A stretch of 64,000 nt of DNA, from assembly GCA_902610815.1 (NCBI GenBank), contig CACLXG010000002.1, positions 91,727 through 155,726 of the forward strand, given 5' to 3'. Below the pieces are notes generated by a model. It did not search any database and had not been told where the DNA came from. It saw only the letters and a program-made list of their open reading frames with translations. The position numbers were made by a program, and so were the translations under genes. Source of the DNA: an uncultured Candidatus Actinomarina sp. GTDB taxonomy: Bacteria; Actinomycetota; Acidimicrobiia; Actinomarinales; Actinomarinaceae. This document shows, piece after piece, positions 34,394-43,038 of this stretch (its first letter is position 1; every line of letters begins with the position of its first letter).

Positions 34394-34972
34394 ATAGATA
34401 CCAATACCAATTAAACAGACACCACTGAATATGTTTATGTATCTTTTTATTTTTGTAGAAGAATTATTTAACAAATAACTACTCAGCAAAGCATATGAGA
34501 TATCGGCAAAAAGATTAATAAATATTGTCACAATTCCAAGATAAATAAGGGAAGAAAAAATATTAGATTCATCTGTTATAAATAAAGGCAGTACAGACAA
34601 ATAGAAAACCCACATCTTTGGATTAGCGAGGTTAATCTTAAATCCTGACATAAAAGATGCTGAGCCAAGGACTTCAGTACTATCTCCTTTGTCTTGTATG
34701 GTTTTGATTCCTTTATAAACAATATAAATTATTCCAAAAATGTAGATAAAAGTGAGTATCTCAGGAATTAATGAAAAGATGTAAGTAATGACTGCAGCAG
34801 TGATTAAGGTTATTCCGATAGCACCAGTTGCTGCACCATAAGCAACTTGAAGAGAATTTTTTCTTCCTTTTTGTACTGCTTCATTAACAACCAAAGCAAT
34901 AATTAGACCTGGACTAAAAGCGACACTAATTTGGAGAAGAATAAATTCGATAGTTAGTGATTGAAGCTGCAA
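34370..34972 (-). CDS. LysE/RhtB-family amino-acid exporter
   Basis: This 200-aa protein has six hydrophobic helices and the family N-terminus with PGLIIALVVNEAVQKGRKNSLQVAYGAATGA. NLANPKMWVFYLSVLPLF in the middle matches the conserved NPK.W motif. It exports an amino acid or derivative by proton antiport. The substrate cannot be assigned. It lies 2 bp from the gene at 34975. Confidence 0.85.
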   Translation of the reverse strand: MQLQSLTIEFILLQISVAFSPGLIIALVVNEAVQKGRKNSLQVAYGAATGAIGITLITAAVITYIFSLIPEILTFIYIFGIIYIVYKGIKTIQDKGDSTEVLGSASFMSGFKINLANPKMWVFYLSVLPLFITDESNIFSSLIYLGIVTIFINLFADISYALLSSYLLNNSSTKIKRYINIFSGVCLIGIGIYLFFSRFI

Positions 34973-34974
34973 TA

Positions 34975-35253
34975 TTAAGATTTAATTTTATTAATTTCTG
35001 GAACACCTTGTTTAATTGAAACTTCACAATCTTTATATTCACCTGCAATTTGATTACCCACAATAACCAATAATTCCATTACAGATTCCTTTTTTCCTGA
35101 AGAAGACCCAAAAGTATTAGGTGAGTTTTCATATTCTTTTTTTATCTTATTGAAAACCTCTATTGCTTGTTCTTTATTTAATTTATTTGATAAGGCAGTT
35201 TTTGTAATAACTTCAAAACTTTTTCTTTGACGTCTAGGTAAATCAAATTGCAT
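34975..35253 (-). CDS. small hypothetical protein
   Basis: This 92-aa basic protein is rich in Lys and Glu, with no signal or membrane segment. It starts MQFDLPRRQRKSFEV. Two predicted helices (about residues 12-40) precede a Ser-rich turn and a hydrophobic helix (about 57-70). Operon position between a GNAT and LysE gene. I do not recognise the family. Confidence 0.55.
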   Translation of the reverse strand: MQFDLPRRQRKSFEVITKTALSNKLNKEQAIEVFNKIKKEYENSPNTFGSSSGKKESVMELLVIVGNQIAGEYKDCEVSIKQGVPEINKIKS

Positions 35254-35262
35254 AGATTTATT

Positions 35263-35784
35263 CTAACTATTTATTATGAGCTTTTGTAATGAGACCTCAT
35301 AATCTTCAGAATATTTTACAGTTTGTATTTCATTAAAGCCAAAAGACTTGTGGAATTTGAATGAAGCCTCGTTTATAGAAGGAAGAAGATTTATCTCAGC
35401 AGTTAAATGTTTGATAAAATTATCTTTCGCAAAATTAAGAGTATTTTCATAAAGAGATGTGCCAAGTTTATTTTTTCTATGTTCATTATCAACTGCAACT
35501 CTATCAATATATAAAAAATTACTTACTCTTTTTTCAATCTCGTTAAAGTTTTTATGTTTTATCTCACGCATATAGTTATTAGTGTTTTCATTGTCATGAA
35601 AACAAACAACATATCCCACAACTTCATTGTTTTTCAGTATGCATTCGTTGTAATCAGAGTTTTCTACGAGATTAATAAATCCATCTAAGGATTTTGTGCC
35701 AACGTTAGGAACATTTTTCTCGTTTAATTCATGGCATTGCGTAACAAAGTCACTATTAATCGGGGAAAATAAATAATCTTTCAT
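35263..35784 (-). CDS. GNAT-family N-acetyltransferase
   Basis: This 173-aa protein has the GNAT core: a VVGYVVCFH strand, NFLYIDRVAVDNEHRKNKLG (motif A with the acetyl-CoA pyrophosphate loop HRKNKLGTSLYE) and EASFKFHKSFGF near the end (motif B). The acceptor is unknown. It is the first gene of a short minus-strand operon and divergent from the DDAH-like gene. Confidence 0.78.
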   Translation of the reverse strand: MKDYLFSPINSDFVTQCHELNEKNVPNVGTKSLDGFINLVENSDYNECILKNNEVVGYVVCFHDNENTNNYMREIKHKNFNEIEKRVSNFLYIDRVAVDNEHRKNKLGTSLYENTLNFAKDNFIKHLTAEINLLPSINEASFKFHKSFGFNEIQTVKYSEDYEVSLQKLIINS

Positions 35785-35828
35785 ATCTAGGAATATACAT
35801 TTAATGTATAAAAATGTAAAATATCAGT

Positions 35829-36623
35829 ATGAGTCAAAAACAAGTTCTCATGAGTTCTCCCGATTATTTTAAAGTTGAGTACGCCATTAATCCATGGATG
35901 GTTGCAGGAGTAACTGTTGATTTAGATTTGGCAAAAGATCAGTGGAATAATTTAAAATCTACAATTGAAAAAGCAGAAGCAGAAGTAAAAGTAGTACCTC
36001 CATCTGAGGAATATCCGGATCTTGTATTTACAGCAAATTCGGGAATAATAAATGATAAAAATGTTCTCATCGCTAATTTCAAATATGAAGAAAGACGCGG
36101 TGAAGAAGATTTATATATGAACTGGTTTAGCAATAATGGCTATAGTGTTGGACGAATACCTTCAGAATTTAAATTCGAGGGGAGAGGCGATGCTTTTGTT
36201 TATGGCGATTATTTAGTTGGGTCATACGGCATTCGAAGTGACAAAGAAGCTCTGCTTTTTATAGCAGAAGAATTTCAACTAGAACCAATCATTACTGAGC
36301 TAGCTCAAGAAAAGTTTTATCATCTAGATACTTGTTTTCAACAATTTCCTACTGGAGATGCCATTTTTTATCCAGAGGCATTTAAAGACCAATCATTAAG
36401 TGCATTTGAAAGTTTATTTAATCTTATTCCTGTCTCAGAGCACGATGCAAACCAGTTGGCTTGTAATGCAGTTGTAATAAATAACACAGTAATATTTCCT
36501 TCAGAAGATATTGATGCAATTAAAACTGTGGAGGGACTTGGTCTCAATGCTGAGGTAGCCAATGTGTCTGAGTTTCTGAAATCTGGCGGTGCATGTCAGT
36601 GTCTTGTAATAGCGTTAAACTAA
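35829..36623 (+). CDS. amidinotransferase-fold hydrolase, dimethylarginine dimethylaminohydrolase-like
   Basis: This 264-aa protein of the guanidine-modifying superfamily has FTANSGII, FEGRGDAF (substrate-carboxylate/guanidine binding), HLDTCFQQ with the catalytic His, and a C-terminal GGACQC carrying the nucleophilic Cys. Length and motif order fit DDAH or related arginine/ornithine hydrolases. It would release citrulline-type products from (methyl)arginine. The exact substrate is uncertain. It is followed after 7 bp by a small anchored protein. Confidence 0.8.
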   Translation: MSQKQVLMSSPDYFKVEYAINPWMVAGVTVDLDLAKDQWNNLKSTIEKAEAEVKVVPPSEEYPDLVFTANSGIINDKNVLIANFKYEERRGEEDLYMNWFSNNGYSVGRIPSEFKFEGRGDAFVYGDYLVGSYGIRSDKEALLFIAEEFQLEPIITELAQEKFYHLDTCFQQFPTGDAIFYPEAFKDQSLSAFESLFNLIPVSEHDANQLACNAVVINNTVIFPSEDIDAIKTVEGLGLNAEVANVSEFLKSGGACQCLVIALN

Positions 36624-36630
36624 AAACAAC

Positions 36631-37074
36631 ATGATTAAAAGACTTTTTAAATTTGTAATTTGGCCTGTGAAAAAAATTGTTTTATTGCCATTTAAATTTT
36701 TACTATATACATTGTTAATTTTTGTAATTCTTATTTTGTTTTTTCAATACAGGGCAGACTACCAGGTAGACACCAGCCCACTATCTAAAATAGAATATGA
36801 AAATTGTATAGAAGTAATTGATAGTTATGAAATAACTCTAAATCTTCTATCAGAGTATGTTGAAGAACTAGATAGTGTTCAAAGAGAGTTTTTAGAGGAA
36901 CGTTTACCAGATAATCTCCAAGTGTTGCTCGAACCACAAAAGATAGATCCAGACGAATTTGAAAATATAAAAGGAAGTTTAAAAACCTATCTTCAAGGTG
37001 GCAGGCTCCCTGGGTTTAATGGTAAAGCTTTACTTCCTCAAGCTGCTAGTTTATGTCGGACTGGTTTAGGTTAA
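36631..37074 (+). CDS. single-pass membrane protein of unknown function
   Basis: This 147-aa protein has a basic N-terminus, one membrane helix (about residues 14-40), then an outer domain of about 105 residues with two Cys (about 59 and 142) that could pair. It contains PDNLQVLLEPQKIDPDEF and ends LCRTGLG. No family recognised. It overlaps the convergent YbaK-like gene by 9 bp. Confidence 0.6.
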   Translation: MIKRLFKFVIWPVKKIVLLPFKFLLYTLLIFVILILFFQYRADYQVDTSPLSKIEYENCIEVIDSYEITLNLLSEYVEELDSVQREFLEERLPDNLQVLLEPQKIDPDEFENIKGSLKTYLQGGRLPGFNGKALLPQAASLCRTGLG

Positions 37075-37548
37075 ATCCAGAACTTTAGCGCTAGATAAAT
37101 CAATTAAAGTTTCTGGCGAAAGAAAAAATTTAGAGACTCTATTTCCTGCTCCAATAAAGAGTTTTTCTCTATCAGTTACATTTTTATCCATATAAACCCT
37201 AATATTTTCAGGTAATCCCAACGGACTAATTCCCCCATAAATTTGACCAGTTACAGTTTCAGCTTCTTCTCTTGAAGCAAAACTAACTCTTTTTGCCCCC
37301 ATAGCCTCTTTAGCCTTATGGTTTACATCTAATCTGTTTGCACCTAAAACACAAAACATGGCGTAAAACTCTTCCGGCTTCTTTGCTTTAATTAAAATTG
37401 CATTACAGGAATCTTCAATATCAAAACCATAATGATCACAAAAGTTTTGAGTATCAGAAAATTCATCTAAGCACTCAAATATTTCAAGCGTATCTTTATT
37501 TTCTTCATAGACTTTTGCAACAGAATTATGAATTTCCACCATAGACAT
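37066..37548 (-). CDS. YbaK/ProX-type aminoacyl-tRNA deacylase
   Basis: This 160-aa protein has ILIKAKKPEEFYAMFCVLG, RLDVNHKAKEAMGAKRVSFAS, IYGGISPLGLPENIRVYMD and FIGAGNRVSKFFLSPETL. These define the YbaK/INS editing domain that hydrolyses mischarged tRNA (typically Cys- or Ala-tRNA-Pro). The catalytic Lys lies in the NHKAKE segment. Free-standing, cytosolic. Divergent from the tryptophanase gene. Confidence 0.87.
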   Translation of the reverse strand: MSMVEIHNSVAKVYEENKDTLEIFECLDEFSDTQNFCDHYGFDIEDSCNAILIKAKKPEEFYAMFCVLGANRLDVNHKAKEAMGAKRVSFASREEAETVTGQIYGGISPLGLPENIRVYMDKNVTDREKLFIGAGNRVSKFFLSPETLIDLSSAKVLDLT

Positions 37549-37584
37549 TATGATATCTGAAAAATGATTAGTTACAATTTGTGT

Positions 37585-38967
37585 ATGGAGTTTAAAACAA
37601 TCATTGAACCTTTTAAGATAAAATCTGTTGAATCTCTACCTATTACAACTGAACAGGAGAGAAGAGAATTCCTTGAGAGAGAACATTGGAATGTTTTTGG
37701 GTTAAAGTCTCAAGAGGTAACCATAGACTTACTCACTGATTCGGGTACTGGGTCGATGTCATCAGAGCAGTGGGCAGCAATAATGCGTGGAGACGAATCT
37801 TATGCAGGGTCGCATTCATGGCAGAGATTTCATAAAGTGCTTTCTGATCTTACTGGGTACAAACACATTATTCCAACACATCAAGGTAGAGCAAGTGAAA
37901 AAATTCTTGCAACAATTAGCGTTAAGGAAGGCGACATCATTCCAAGCAATAGCCACTTTGATACTACAAGAGCGAACTTTGAATTTGCACAGTCAAATCC
38001 TATAGATCTTCTTTGTGAGGAGGGCTTAGAACTTTTATCTCCCGCACCCTTTAAAGGGAATGTTGATTTAGAGAAATTAGAAGGACTTTTAAAGGGACCT
38101 GAAAGTAACAAAATTCCATTTGTACTGATGACAATTACAAACAACACAGGTGGTGGCCAACCTGTCTCAATGGATAACTTAAAAAAAGTTAAAGAGCTTT
38201 GTACAAAATATAACAAGATGTTTTTATTAGATGCATGTAGATTTGCTGAAAATGCTTGGTTTGTCTCACAACGAGAAGAAGAATATAAAGATGTTGAGAT
38301 AAGAGAAATAGCAAAAGAAGCTTTCCGTCTTGCTGATGGTTGTACAATTAGTTTGAAAAAAGACGGATTCGGCAATATTGGTGGAGTGCTTGCGTTAAAT
38401 GATGATTCTTTGGCTGAAGCTGCAAGAAATTTACTGATTCTTACTGAGGGGTTTCCGACATATGGGGGATTAGCAGGTAGAGATTTAGATGCTTTAGCAC
38501 AAGGTCTTAAAGAAATAACTGATAAGAACTACTTAGAATATCGTGCGAGATCAATTTCCTATTTAGCTGAAAAAGCATTGAGTTATGATATACCTGTTGT
38601 TCAACCTGCAGGCGGTCATGCGTTGTATATTGATGCAAAAACTTTTTTACCAGACATTCCACCTCATGAATACCCTGGTCACTCGGTTGCCTGTGAAATC
38701 TACTTAATTGGTGGTGTGAGAGCTGTCGAATTGGGAACGCTTGCCTTTGGTGTTGCAAATGAAAATGGGGAACCCGATACACCGGCAACACATGAACTTG
38801 TTCGACTTGCAGCTCCAAGAAGGACATACACACAAAGTCATTTTGATTATGTTGCTGAAGTATTAGAAAAGTTAGCTGAGAAAAAAGATAAGTTAAAAGG
38901 ATATAAGATCCTTGAGCAACCAAAATTACTAAGACACTTTACAGCTAGACTTGAACCTTTAAAATAA
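37585..38967 (+). CDS. tnaA: tryptophanase (beta-eliminating lyase, PLP)
   Basis: About 460 aa from ATG 37585, chosen because MEFKTIIEPFKIKSVES aligns with family N-termini; an in-frame ATG at 37564 also exists. Motifs: IDLLTDSGTGSM, RGDESYAGS, PTHQGRASE, the NNTGGGQPVSM loop, DACRFAENAWF, the PLP-Lys in LKKDGFGNIGG, and the LRHFTARL end. Two deciding positions read like tryptophanase: VRAVELG lacks the Arg of tyrosine phenol-lyase, and LRHFTA has His where that enzyme has Phe. Other stretches (IKSVES, ADGCT, GLAGRD) are closer to tyrosine phenol-lyase. Predicted reaction: tryptophan to indole, pyruvate and ammonia. Confidence 0.85.
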   Translation: MEFKTIIEPFKIKSVESLPITTEQERREFLEREHWNVFGLKSQEVTIDLLTDSGTGSMSSEQWAAIMRGDESYAGSHSWQRFHKVLSDLTGYKHIIPTHQGRASEKILATISVKEGDIIPSNSHFDTTRANFEFAQSNPIDLLCEEGLELLSPAPFKGNVDLEKLEGLLKGPESNKIPFVLMTITNNTGGGQPVSMDNLKKVKELCTKYNKMFLLDACRFAENAWFVSQREEEYKDVEIREIAKEAFRLADGCTISLKKDGFGNIGGVLALNDDSLAEAARNLLILTEGFPTYGGLAGRDLDALAQGLKEITDKNYLEYRARSISYLAEKALSYDIPVVQPAGGHALYIDAKTFLPDIPPHEYPGHSVACEIYLIGGVRAVELGTLAFGVANENGEPDTPATHELVRLAAPRRTYTQSHFDYVAEVLEKLAEKKDKLKGYKILEQPKLLRHFTARLEPLK

Positions 38968-38972
38968 TCTAG

Positions 38973-41900
38973 ATGAAAAAATTCATTGTTTTATTTTTAA
39001 TATTTTTTATCTTTTGTGGTGATGCGTCTTCAGTTGATGAATTAAATGAAATAACTAAAACTACTTCCCAACCAACAGAAGAAATTACAGAAAATGAACC
39101 AGAGCTATATGTAATGTTAATGTGGCATCAACATCAACCTTTTTACACAAAAAATGATGAAGGTTATTACACCAGGCCATGGGTAAGGGTTCATGCAACT
39201 AAAGACTATCTTGATATGGTGGAGTTAGTTGCTGACTATCCAGACTTAAAAGCTACTTTCAACTTAACTCCGGTGCTTCTCAGGCAGCTTGAGGATTTTT
39301 CGAATGGCGCAAAGGATTTGTATTGGTTTTATACAGAGATTGATGCTGATAAATTATCTGATGATGATAAAGCTTTTATTGTTTCGAGGTTTTTTGATAC
39401 AAATCCAAAAGTTATTGCAAGATTTCCAAGATATGTCGAACTTAGGAACAAAAATCAAAATTGGTCTTCTTGGTCAGCACAAGATTTTCGCGATTTACAA
39501 ATTATGTTTAATTTAGCTTGGACAGATCCAAAATATTTAGCTCAGGAACCTTTAAAAGGATTAGTCAATAAAGGTAAAAATTATTCCGAGGAGGATAAAG
39601 TTGTTCTTTTGAATGAGCATTCAAAATTAATTGACAAGGTGATTCCAACACATGCTGAGCTGTGGAAAACTGGTCAAATTGAAATAACTACTACTCCATA
39701 TGCACACCCAATTCTTCCTTTAATTTTTGATACAAACTTAGCAGCAGTTGGTGACATTGGAGCTGAACTACCTCCAAATAGATTTAGTAAACCTAATGAC
39801 GCTGCAATTCAAGTAGAGAAAGGCTTAGACTTAGCCGAAGAACTTTTAGGCCAAAGACCAACTGGAATGTGGCCAGCAGAAGGTGCGGTATCACAGGAAG
39901 TTTTGGGTATGTTTGCTAAAGAAGGGGTAAAGTGGATTGCGACAGGTGAACATGTACTATCCAAGTCTTTAGATATTCCAACTTTTAAAAGAAATACAAA
40001 AGGCATCGTCACTAATCCTGAAGTACTTTATACCCCATGGTATGGCCAACTAAACAGACAGGATGATGTAGCTATTTTCTTCAGAGACTTATCTATTTCT
40101 GATCAGGTTGGATTTACTTATAGCGGTATGTCCCCAGAGATGGCAGTAGCAGACATGATGAAAGCACTTGAAGCTGCTAGAGAAGTTAGTACAACAATGG
40201 ATAGACCACTTGTCGTCTCCATTGTTTTAGATGGCGAAAATGCATGGGAGCATTATCAAAATGATGGTATAGATTTTTTAAGCCTAATGTATGAAACTCT
40301 AACTACAACAGATTGGCTTAAAACAACAACTCCAACAGAGTATATTGAAAAATATGGACCCCAAATTGATAAATTAGATAAAGTATTTCCCGCATCTTGG
40401 TTTCAACCAAATTTTGCTACATGGATTGGTGAGACAGAAGAGACCTACGCATGGGACTATCTACAAAAAACAAGAGCTTTCTACGATAGATCAAATGCAT
40501 CTGGTGAATATACAGTAGAACAGCTAGATAAAGCATTTGATTATATGTTGTTAGCAGAAGGTTCCGATTGGTTCTGGTGGTATGGAAGTGACCAATCAAG
40601 TGGAAATGATGATTACTTTGGTTCTGCATTTAGAAATCTTCTAAAAAATGTATTCACATCACTAGATCAAGAACCTCCAGCTTATTTAGATATTCCTATT
40701 ATCTCTCCTGCTGCTCAATTATTTGATAAGCAATCAGATTCAATTTTGAATACAAATCAAGCTTTGCTTCTTAACGGGACTACAAATACAAATATATGGA
40801 GTGATGCTGGGACAATAGAAACTTCAGATAAGATTTCAAAAATACAATATAGATTCTCAGATGAACATTTATATATTTCTATACAAAAATCATCCTCGGC
40901 TATGCAGGAAGCTAACCCTTGGCAAAACACGGATCTAGATATTTATTTAGAAAGCCCATCTAGAACAAAGATCAGAAGGTCTTCGGTTCCATTTAAAGAT
41001 GGCGAAGTTTCAAATCAAGAATTTTTAGGCATTGAAACCACTCAAGCAGTATTTCATAATGGTGAAAAACTTAAAAATGGTTCATACTTTACGTGTACAA
41101 AAAGAGATTTACCTAACGAGGGAAGTGTCAAGGAGGAAACCTTCTCTACAAACTGCTTAACTCAAGAAACTACTGAGGTTTCTGCTTTTGGAAATGAACT
41201 TTATCTAAAAATTCCACTTGGTGAATTAGGTTCACTGAGTTTCGGAGACAAGATTAAACTTCGACTCTATTCAGATTCTTTTGATACCTACGTTCAGCCA
41301 TCTAGGCCTTTGGCATTATTTGTTCCCGAAGTTTCAAATGTAGAACTATTTCTAGATATAAAAGATCCAATTAAAGATGATCATGGAGAGGGTTCATATA
41401 CTTATCCAGCTGATGGAGTATTCATACCTGGAAGTTATGACTTTGAAGGTTTCTCAACAGGTATTGCAGATGGAAGCCTTATCATGAATTTTGATATTTT
41501 AAGTGCTGTGAAAAATCCATGGGGATCTCCAAGGAGTCTCTCTGTTCAAACTATTGATGTGTATATTGACAAAGATTTTGGTTCTAATACCGGAGTTAAA
41601 CAGTTAGGTAATTATAGATTTGCAAAAATGCCAGATGATTCTGGCTGGGAATACCATATTGTAATAGAGGGATGGGAGCCTCAGATTTGGAAGGCACTAC
41701 CAAGTGGAGAGTCAGAATTAGTGACTAATCAATTTGATATTGTTGTTGTACCAGACAAAGGTGTGATAGTTGTAAAACTTGATATTGAAAACCAGCTTGG
41801 TGGTGGAAATCCTGAAGAATGGCACTATGGAGTAATTATGATGTCTCAAGATGGCTATGGACCTAATGGTTCAAGGATTAGAGAAATTAATCCATCAGCA

Positions 41901-42083
41901 GAACAGTACAGAGGTGGTGGAGCACCAAATGTTGTTAATCATCCAAATATTTTTGATGTCATTTTTCCTGATGAAGGAGTTCAGGAAGAATTTTTAAGTT
42001 CATATGGTAATTATGAAGGGTCAGTAGATGACATTCCAACTGATCTACTTGCAAGCATTCCATTGGTGAGCAAAAATTCATGA
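38973..42083 (+). CDS. GH57-family glycoside hydrolase lipoprotein (amylopullulanase-like)
   Basis: This 1036-aa protein has a lipoprotein signal (residues 1-15, lipobox IFCG). The GH57 catalytic domain begins MLMWHQHQPFY (about 48-58); WPAEGAVS (about 300) holds the family Glu region and LDGENAWEHY (about 420) the Asp region. Two C-terminal beta domains follow. The last (from about 790: DDHGEGSYTYP, FEGFSTG) resembles the glucodextranase-C/DOMON sugar-binding module found on archaeal and bacterial GH57 pullulanases. It would degrade alpha-glucans at the cell surface. It lies 5 bp after tnaA. Confidence 0.88.
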   Translation: MKKFIVLFLIFFIFCGDASSVDELNEITKTTSQPTEEITENEPELYVMLMWHQHQPFYTKNDEGYYTRPWVRVHATKDYLDMVELVADYPDLKATFNLTPVLLRQLEDFSNGAKDLYWFYTEIDADKLSDDDKAFIVSRFFDTNPKVIARFPRYVELRNKNQNWSSWSAQDFRDLQIMFNLAWTDPKYLAQEPLKGLVNKGKNYSEEDKVVLLNEHSKLIDKVIPTHAELWKTGQIEITTTPYAHPILPLIFDTNLAAVGDIGAELPPNRFSKPNDAAIQVEKGLDLAEELLGQRPTGMWPAEGAVSQEVLGMFAKEGVKWIATGEHVLSKSLDIPTFKRNTKGIVTNPEVLYTPWYGQLNRQDDVAIFFRDLSISDQVGFTYSGMSPEMAVADMMKALEAAREVSTTMDRPLVVSIVLDGENAWEHYQNDGIDFLSLMYETLTTTDWLKTTTPTEYIEKYGPQIDKLDKVFPASWFQPNFATWIGETEETYAWDYLQKTRAFYDRSNASGEYTVEQLDKAFDYMLLAEGSDWFWWYGSDQSSGNDDYFGSAFRNLLKNVFTSLDQEPPAYLDIPIISPAAQLFDKQSDSILNTNQALLLNGTTNTNIWSDAGTIETSDKISKIQYRFSDEHLYISIQKSSSAMQEANPWQNTDLDIYLESPSRTKIRRSSVPFKDGEVSNQEFLGIETTQAVFHNGEKLKNGSYFTCTKRDLPNEGSVKEETFSTNCLTQETTEVSAFGNELYLKIPLGELGSLSFGDKIKLRLYSDSFDTYVQPSRPLALFVPEVSNVELFLDIKDPIKDDHGEGSYTYPADGVFIPGSYDFEGFSTGIADGSLIMNFDILSAVKNPWGSPRSLSVQTIDVYIDKDFGSNTGVKQLGNYRFAKMPDDSGWEYHIVIEGWEPQIWKALPSGESELVTNQFDIVVVPDKGVIVVKLDIENQLGGGNPEEWHYGVIMMSQDGYGPNGSRIREINPSAEQYRGGGAPNVVNHPNIFDVIFPDEGVQEEFLSSYGNYEGSVDDIPTDLLASIPLVSKNS

Positions 42084-42095
42084 TAGGCTACCTTT

Positions 42096-42263
42096 ATGAA
42101 AATTAACTGGCCTCTACTTGCAGTTATAACTTGGTTTTTAGCATTTGGAACAGGTGTTTGGGCTGATATGCCAGATCCCTTTAATTTAACAAATATATTA
42201 GCTTTCTTAGCTTTTGCAGCATTTCTTGTTTACTACAGAGTTATACAAAAAAAAGAAAAATGA
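42096..42263 (+). CDS. small two-helix membrane protein (55 aa)
   Basis: ATG 42096 to TGA 42263. It starts MKINWPLLAVITWFLAFG, has a short polar loop (ADMPDPFNLTN), a second helix (ILAFLAFAAFLVYY) and a Lys-rich end. The stop overlaps the ATG of the next gene (ATGA at 42260), which supports translation. Function unknown. Confidence 0.7.
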   Translation: MKINWPLLAVITWFLAFGTGVWADMPDPFNLTNILAFLAFAAFLVYYRVIQKKEK

Positions 42264-42775
42264 ACTTCGAGCTTGAGCTAAGCAAAGGTAAGCAAAATTC
42301 TCTTGGAGAAACTTTAAAAGTTGTAGATTTTATTAAAAAAAATCCTAAAAAAGTAGAGCATTTATTTCAATGCCTTTATTCCGAAAATTCACTTGTTGCA
42401 ATGAGGGCAATGAATGGAGTAAAGAGAATTATCAAAGACGACAAAAAAGTTTTTTTAAAAAATAAAGATAGATTTTTAAATCAATTTTCTAATTCAAAAC
42501 ATAATGTTGTAAAACTAGGACTCATAACTATTTATTTTGATTTTCTAAATCATTTTGAAGAAAAGGAAGTAAGTAAAATTAAAACAATTGTTTTGAACTG
42601 GACAAAAAACAGTAGCGATTGGATGATTCTTGCTCAAGGCATGAAGCTTCTAGAAAAGCTTTCAAAGTCAGACAAGTCTCTTAAATTAAAGCTGATAGAA
42701 GTTGCTAAGAGATTGAAAAATGATGAAAGAAAAGTTGTTAGAACAAAGGCTCAAAAAATTTTAGAAGATAACTAG
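42260..42775 (+). CDS. HEAT-repeat-like helical protein
   Basis: This 171-aa, Lys-rich, all-helical protein has repeating helix-turn-helix units of about 35 residues (for example SENSLVAMRAMNGVKRI, SKHNVVKLGLITIYF, SSDWMILAQGMKLLEKL, DERKVVRTKAQKIL). This pattern is typical of HEAT-like solenoids. It is translationally coupled to the 55-aa membrane protein. Probably a binding protein; partner unknown. Overlaps the convergent DUF1289 gene by 4 bp. Confidence 0.6.
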   Translation: MNFELELSKGKQNSLGETLKVVDFIKKNPKKVEHLFQCLYSENSLVAMRAMNGVKRIIKDDKKVFLKNKDRFLNQFSNSKHNVVKLGLITIYFDFLNHFEEKEVSKIKTIVLNWTKNSSDWMILAQGMKLLEKLSKSDKSLKLKLIEVAKRLKNDERKVVRTKAQKILEDN

Positions 42776-43029
42776 TCTGGTTTGTTTTGTAGCTTTTGCT
42801 TTTTTATTGGACTGGAACCAGTTTCTAAAATTTCTTTATAGGCCTTATCAAAAGCCTCTAACTGCCAACCTGACATTCTTGATCTGCTTATTTCAATTAC
42901 TTGTTTTTTCTCTTCATCTGTAAATTTTGACCACTTAGCTATTTCAGGCGTGGTCCTTGCACATCCGTAACATAAGTCACTACCAGGATCTGTTACACAA
43001 ACACTTATACATGGCGAAGGAATTGTCAT
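42772..43029 (-). CDS. DUF1289 small Cys-rich protein
   Basis: This 85-aa protein has PSPCISVCVTDPGSDLCYGCARTTPEIAKW, the four-Cys (CxxxC...CxxC) DUF1289 signature thought to bind an Fe-S cluster or zinc. The rest is a basic helical tail. Cytosolic; function unknown. It follows the glycerate kinase gene by 9 bp on the same strand. Confidence 0.8.
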   Translation of the reverse strand: MTIPSPCISVCVTDPGSDLCYGCARTTPEIAKWSKFTDEEKKQVIEISRSRMSGWQLEAFDKAYKEILETGSSPIKKQKLQNKPD

Positions 43030-43038
43030 AATGAGATA

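Noticed and set aside
37881..38923. Minus-strand frames opposite the tryptophanase gene
   Set aside because: Antisense shadows of a conserved PLP enzyme. Their His/Gln-rich or Ser/Pro-rich compositions are frame artefacts.
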